Source of the DNA: Cristatella mucedo
Taxonomy: Eukaryota; Bryozoa; Phylactolaemata; Cristatellidae
Assembly: GCA_009760855.2 (NCBI GenBank)
Contig: WPIO01000002.1
Coordinates: 11,154,001-11,218,000 of the forward strand
Direction: 5' to 3'
Length of the DNA: 64,000 bases
Under the pieces are notes generated by a model. That model made no database searches, had not been told where the DNA came from, and worked only from the letters and a program-made list of their open reading frames with translations. Made by a program: the position numbers and the translations under genes. Numbering within the stretch: the first letter of the stretch is position 1; each line of letters begins with the position of its first letter. Positions 58,613 to 64,000 of this stretch are shown here, in pieces.

Positions 58613-58999
58613 ATGCTTAGCTGAGTCATGAGGACAGCCGATGAAGTAAGGAGCATCTGAGCTCAGGATGGCTTTAAAGGATATGCCACAGTTGGCAGCG
58701 GAAAGTGGATGTCTTTGCGGAGTATTTTGAAATAAAGCTCCGCTGTCTAGGACTTAAGTAGTAAAAGCTTATTTCGCCGATGGTCTTTAAGCAGAGGAAT
58801 GAAACAGCTAATTTATTGTCCATACAGGACCCGAGGGGCACGAGGAAGCTGAAACTGGTGCAGCAGTTCAGCTCGGTATGAAAGAGCCAAGCCGTGGCGG
58901 GCCTTGTGGGTCCGCGTAAGAATTGCGTTCTGCATCCGTTGATCAACCGCGAGTCATTGGAAACGATACAGCTAAGACCTGTTTAAAGTTATTCTGATT

Positions 59000-61900
59000 G
59001 TTATTTGACCGTAGCGCGTATGAAATTACGCGCCTATGGATATCTAAACGCTTATCGCTTCCGGCTTCTGGGTCTCCCATGCCGGCGGCTGCCTTAGCTA
59101 CGCCCTTGGCTAGTAACCTGAATTTTGGTTATGATCGTCAGCAGCTGTTATCGCTTCGTCATTGTCGATCAAATGCATTCCTAGATATTTATGCTGTTGC
59201 TAAGATTAATGAACTAGGCATTAACAAAAGAAAAGCATCTCGGAGCCGCCGAGGTGGCCGGAACCGGCAGCTTAGACGCCGCTCATTGGGTGGGGACTGA
59301 GAGCTGAGTACCCGCTCGTTTGGTATGCCTAGCAGTGTCTCGAACCGCGCAGCACGCTCCCCACATGCGTCACTATGAATCTCTAAATTAGTGATCATCA
59401 GGCCTGTTATAACTCCATCGACCCGACTTGACGCTTGCCTTTGGAATCCTCGCTCAATGTGCAATAAACCTCTGGTAATAAGCGACCTTATTTCTGAAAA
59501 TGGTCTCGACCAGCTCGCCCTAACTGAAACTTGGCTAAAATCGGTAAACCATTCGGCAATTAAAGACGCTACCCCGACTGATTTCTCATTTTTTCACACC
59601 CCTAGATCAATCAAAACTGGAGGTGTAGTTGCTATTATCGTGCGCTCGAAATTCAACTTCAAGCCATTTGCAGTACCCTCGAAGCAGTCTTTTGAATCGA
59701 TTGTCTTGGTCTCACCCGAAAACAAGCTACCGATGGTGGCAGTAGTCTATCGCCCACCAGGTACCAAATCCTCCTTTATCTCAGATTTCTCAGGTTTTGA
59801 TTCTGTGTGCAAGAAATCGATCCTTCCTCGTTATGGGTGATTTCACCAACTCACTGTGAGAACTTATCTGACGCCTTTAGCACTGAATTTCCTGCATTGA
59901 CTGACTCATTGTCTCTTGTGGCTCATTTGCACGGCCCTACTCACATCAAGGGTCACACACTCGAACAAATTTTCTCATACAATTGCACATAGTCATCACC
60001 AACTATTACCAAATCTTGCTTATCTGACCAATGCAGATCTCATTCAGTCTTCAGTGTGTGCCCGCCTCCTCCTCTAAAATCACATGTGAATCGCGAAATC
60101 TCAAGACCCTTGACATCGATACTGTCCATGCGAGAATATCTGCTTCGCCTCTGCTGCTCAGTCCTCCCTCCGATCTGTCATCATTGGTAGATAGCTACAA
60201 CACGACACTAGCTGACAAGCTCGACGAGTTTGCACCTCTGACTAAGCGCACTGTGCACCCTCACCCACACTGCCTATGGTTTACCGAAGACATTAAACTA
60301 GCCAGGTCTACTAAGCGAAAGCTTGAAAAAGCAGACAAAAGATCAGGACTGGCTGTCCATCGACAGGCATACGAGGACTACTGTTGGTCGTACCAATTGA
60401 TCCTAGCAAAGGCCAAGTCTAGCTACTAAAAAACCATTGTTGAATCACAGATGCACAATCCAAAAATGCTTGTGTCGACAATCAATCATCTTCTCAACCG
60501 GTCCCAGATTAGCTCCTTACCTGATGATCCTTGTGATGATCTAGCTGATCGATTCTTTCAATTCTTTGTCCAGAAGATAGACAAGATCAGAGAGTCCAAC
60601 CCTGCAATGGCAGCATCCCCAATAAAATACTGTCCCTCGATTCCTTGCTGCACCTCAATGTCTACATTTAAGCAGGTCACTAGTGATCTCGTGCCGAAGT
60701 TCATATCCCAATCAAAGAAGACAACCGAGTCCTTTGGACCCTATTCCCACTGTTCTGCTCCTACGTTGCATTGATCTGCTGCTGCCATGCCTAACTAACA
60801 TCATTAATATGTCATTAGCCCCAGGTCATGTCCCAGCACCTTTCAAAAAAGCTGTAGTCGGGCCACTTCTCAAGAAAGCGACACTACACCAAGAGAACTT
60901 GAGCAACTAGGGCCCAGTCTCCCTTTTACCATTCCTATCAAAGACACTAGAACGAGTCATGGCGGACCAGCTGAACTCGTATATTGAAACTTCAAACCTT
61001 GCTAGTAAGTTCCAGTCTGGCTTTAGAGCTAATCACTCCACAGAGTCAGCATTGCTTAGGGTATACAACGACCTACTTAGGAATGCAGACATGGATAGAG
61101 TTACTCTGCTTGTTTTGCTTGATCTTTCGGCAGCTTTTGATACTATCGATCACAAAGTTCTTCTAGAGCGCCTCTCATCTCGCCTGGGCATCACTGGCAC
61201 TGCTCTGCAACGGTTCACGTCCTATCTCAATGGGAGACTCCAGAGTATTGATGTGAATGGACAAAGATCATCCGAGGAATCTCCGAAATATGGGCTACCT
61301 CAGGTATCTGTGCTTGGTCCCGTTCTTTTCACGGTTTAAAGTCACCCTGTTGCCGATGTGATAGCCAAGCTCAATCTAGGCTTTCACTTCTATGCAGATG
61401 ATACTCAGTTGTACCTTTGCTTTGATCCCTCCCCAGCCTTCGGGCGTTTCGAATTCTCTCAACTCACTTGCTGAATGTATTGATGACATCCGCACATGGA
61501 TGGCAGCAAATTTTCTAAAACTAAACGATGATAAAACCAACTTACTAGCTATGGGAAAACCCAGTGGGATTCAGAAATTGGAAAAGCTGTCGCTCAAAAT
61601 TGGCTCTGCCAGCATGTCTCCTGCTGAATCAACTCGAAATCTAGGTGTCATGTTCCAAAGTGACCTTTCGTTACACGACCACATCAGCTCCACGATCAAG
61701 TCTGCCTACTTTCAGGTACATAACCTTGCTAAAATTCGGGCTTGTTTAGATAAGAATACCGCATCTAAGTTGGTCCATGCATTTGTAACATCCCGTCTTG
61801 ACTTCTGTAACTCACTGCTTGCTGGCCTACATGCATGTGCAATCGGGCAATTGCAGCTGGTGCAAAACTTTGCAGCTAGGCTTGTCTGTCGTGAGCGTCG

Positions 61901-62490
61901 CAGTTGCTACAGCATACCACTTCTCGTCGACCTGCACTGGCTCCCAGTAAAGCAACGGGTCGATTTCAAGGTTTTGTCGCTCACGTTTAGGTCACTTCAT
62001 TCTTTGACTCCAGCCTATCCCTCAGATCTACTCCCCCACCAGACCAAGCATCGTACCACTCGCTTTTCGGAATCCAACAGTTTACCAAATACCTCGTACA
62101 AACCTCAAATCCTTTGGAAACCGTGCATTTAGTTCGTATGCTCCCAAAGCCTGGAACTCACTCCCGACTTGCGTCACAACATCCCCTGACTTAACCACAT
62201 TTAAAAAAGAATTTGAAAGCGCACCCATTTAGGACAGCACTTAGTGGGTCCATGTGATTCGTCTTTTATGTGCTTATGCGTGCTGACACTGCAAGCTGCC
62301 ACTAACCACACTTGCATGGTGACCCTGTGCATGTCACCCCTAACCATGTTATCCACGTTGTTTATCGAGCATGATTTTACTCGCCATTCAATCACGTTTG
62401 CCTTTGCAGCAAATTTAAAGCGCCTAGAAAGACATTGATTTCTCTGAGGGCGCTTTATCAAGCGTATTTTTAGTATTATTAATATTATTA
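59000..62490 (+). mobile_element. L2/CR1-clade LINE, nearly full length, broken
   Basis: Endonuclease part about 59420-59830: LDACLWNPRSMCNK, LALTETWLKS. Reverse-transcriptase part about 60930-62100: LVLLDLSAAFDTIDHKVLLE, FYADDTQLY (catalytic YADD box at about 61390), LKLNDDKTNLLAMG, TSRLDFCNSLLAGLHAC. The 3' UTR ends GAGGGCGCTTTATCAAGCG at about 62465, with a short ATT-rich tail. In-frame stops near 60427 and 60908 and frame changes near 59840, 60740, 61340 and 61420 make it inactive. The 5' end is not defined. Confidence 0.9.
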
Positions 62491-62694
62491 TTGCATCTCT
62501 TTCAGCAGAGTAGGCAAATGGCTGAACCTCTGGAATTTCCGAACCTCGCACCCATAGTCGCAACCAGCTGCAGAGAGATATAATGCTTTTTTTGGTGGCC
62601 CAGCGAAAACGTAATACCAGTTGTCCAGCCTTGACGTAACCAAAAAGCTAATTAGATTTTTTCTCCTGCTTTCTTTTAGCAAGCCACCGTGTAG

Positions 62695-62795
62695 AAGTCC
62701 CTAATCTTAAGCCTTAGTCCTAAGCCCTAGCCTTAAGCCTAATCTTAAGAAGTCCCTAATCTTAAGTCTTTAGTCTTTAATCCTAATTTTAAGGA
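62695..62795. repeat. Degenerate CTTAAG-type tandem array
   Basis: Repeated CCTAATCTTAAG / CCTTAGTCCTAAG units. Confidence 0.7.
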
Positions 62796-63356
62796 TAAAA
62801 TGGCTTTGGAAGCGGTCTTGTTGGTGAAGCTTTCCAACGAAAAGCAGTTATCAAAGATGATATGTAAATTCCGAGCGAGCACATAAACACGGTCGCATTA
62901 CATCTTGAGCTATAAGTGGTTTGTGGCAGGAATTAAATAGCAGATTTCCGCATCGAGCTAAACCAGTCGACAACAATGCGATGTATTTGTACTGTGCACA
63001 ATTTACTTGAAACAACTCGGCTTTTAGTTGCCTGAGGTTTTCGAGCGACATTTTTTTCATAGTAGCTATACGCTGACGACGCGTAACGCAATTGTCCGAC
63101 GGTCTTTCAGAAATTCCTTTACGAATAAAGTAAAAAACAAAATAAAAACGCACGTCCAAACCAAGACCAAGGTTATGAATACTAAGCCTGGTATTTTTGC
63201 GGCATATTGGAAACCTCTCGCGTTCATTTCATATCATAACTAATGGCACCCGTCTATCATCGTCGGAAACCTCGCTCGCGCGACCGTGCAGTAGGACGCG
63301 GGTAATTAATACCCTTCGGTGACATGCTGCGGTTAACTCGACGTTCGGAGCAAGAA
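62796..63356. other. No gene recognised
   Basis: Ordinary composition, no supported exon or known repeat; it borders the composition change at about 63.3 kb. Confidence 0.45.
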
Positions 63357-63845
63357 GAATCCTCGAAAGATGGCTCCGCTCCGGCTTGCTTCCGCTCCGT
63401 CGACGCGTGGCCTCACTCTCGGCGTGGACGTCCGCAGCGGCTTCGCAGTGCCCTTTTTAGCTCCCCTTCGCCCCGGCGGAGCCCTCGAAAGCTGGGCTAT
63501 CCCGCAGCGAAGCTTCAAGGGGGCGGGGCGAACGGGGTGGTTCGCGAACCCCTCTTCGCGTCGGTCGCCGGCGATCGGCCCCGCGACTCGCGGGGCGCCG
63601 CTGCTGCCGGTCCGCTCGCACTACTGCGTTTCGCTGAGCTTTGTTACGGAAGCGGACCAACGCCTCGCGCTGGCATCCCGCAAATGCGCACTCGGGCGAC
63701 GGCGGGAATAGCCTGTAGTGAAGCCGCTGCGGAGGGTGCAGTGAAGCCGCTGAGGCGGTGCCGCCGCCTCGTCGCGTGCGGCGGCTCTGCCGCCAGCTGT
63801 CGGGTCGAGGCCGCAACATCGAAACGTACTACTGCCGTTGGCGTA
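63357..63845. other. GC-rich block of unknown origin
   Basis: About 490 bp that is clearly GC-rich (CGCCCCGGCGGAGCCC, GGGGCGGGGCGAACGGGG, GCGACTCGCGGGGCGCCGC), with short palindromes and long open frames in several phases simply because stops are rare. No protein family recognised. Unlike anything else in the window. Confidence 0.7.
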
Positions 63846-64000
63846 TATAATATTAATATAATAATACTAATATTATTTATTTAATATTTTTTATTTATAA
63901 TTAATTAATTTAATTTAATTAGTTTTATTTTATACTTTATAATAATTACTTTTTTAATTTTTAAATTAAATAATGATATTTATTATTATTTTTAATAAAT
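63846..64000. repeat. Extreme AT tract at window end
   Basis: About 155 bp of almost only A and T (TTAATTAATTTAATTTAATT type), starting directly at the edge of the GC-rich block. Confidence 0.9.

Noticed and set aside
59391-62132. Host genes with endonuclease and reverse-transcriptase domains
   Set aside because: They are pieces of one broken LINE sharing its typical order and 3' terminus.
63324-63884. 186-aa Arg/Ala-rich protein
   Set aside because: Open frames exist in several phases because the block is GC-rich; there is no domain, and the frame runs into the AT tract.
1-64000. CRISPR array, bacterial operon or prophage
   Set aside because: Introns, SINEs, LINEs and poly(A) signals show a eukaryotic genome; no spaced direct repeats of CRISPR type were seen.

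Overview
This window is intron-rich animal nuclear DNA, probably from an invertebrate. The evidence is long introns with GT-AG borders, tRNA-derived SINEs, broken LINE reverse transcriptases, Tc1/mariner and hAT transposons, and ATT/CA microsatellites. I cannot fix the phylum. The small mitochondrial protein resembles a family I know best from arthropods, which is only weak evidence.

The main gene is on the minus strand, from ATG at 44611 to stop at 8688-8690. It is an ortholog of ZC3H13 (Drosophila Flacc), the scaffold of the m6A methyltransferase-associated complex. I placed 22 coding exons whose phases join into one open frame of 4422 nt (1473 aa). The call rests on an N-terminal VFERLG motif, a C-X8-C-X5-C-X3-H zinc finger, an acidic patch and coiled coil, a long RS-rich middle, and the conserved C-terminal domain (VVDVDW to LSLQLF). 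Only exon 18 is doubtful.

Head-to-head with it, 1.3 kb away, is a three-exon plus-strand gene (45913-54233). It encodes a 101-aa single-pass mitochondrial protein resembling the prag01/deltamethrin-resistance family, perhaps COX7B-like. The 44612-45912 interval is therefore a shared promoter region.

Convergent with the 3' end of the main gene, at 6874-7367 on the plus strand, is the last coding exon of an unrecognised type I membrane protein, with a poly(A) signal at 7563.

Much of the rest is mobile DNA. An L2/CR1-type LINE at about 59.0-62.5 kb is nearly full length but broken, and many 3'-end fragments of it occur, usually ending in ATT repeats. A second LINE family has a TTACA-type tail. 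There is a tRNA-like SINE (nine copies or fragments), at least three Tc1/mariner remnants, a repeat with inverted internal arms, and a 184-bp hAT element of SPIN type inside a dead Tc1 transposase with a perfect 8-bp target-site duplication. From about 63.36 kb to the end the composition changes abruptly: a GC-rich block is followed by almost pure AT. This may be foreign or misjoined sequence.
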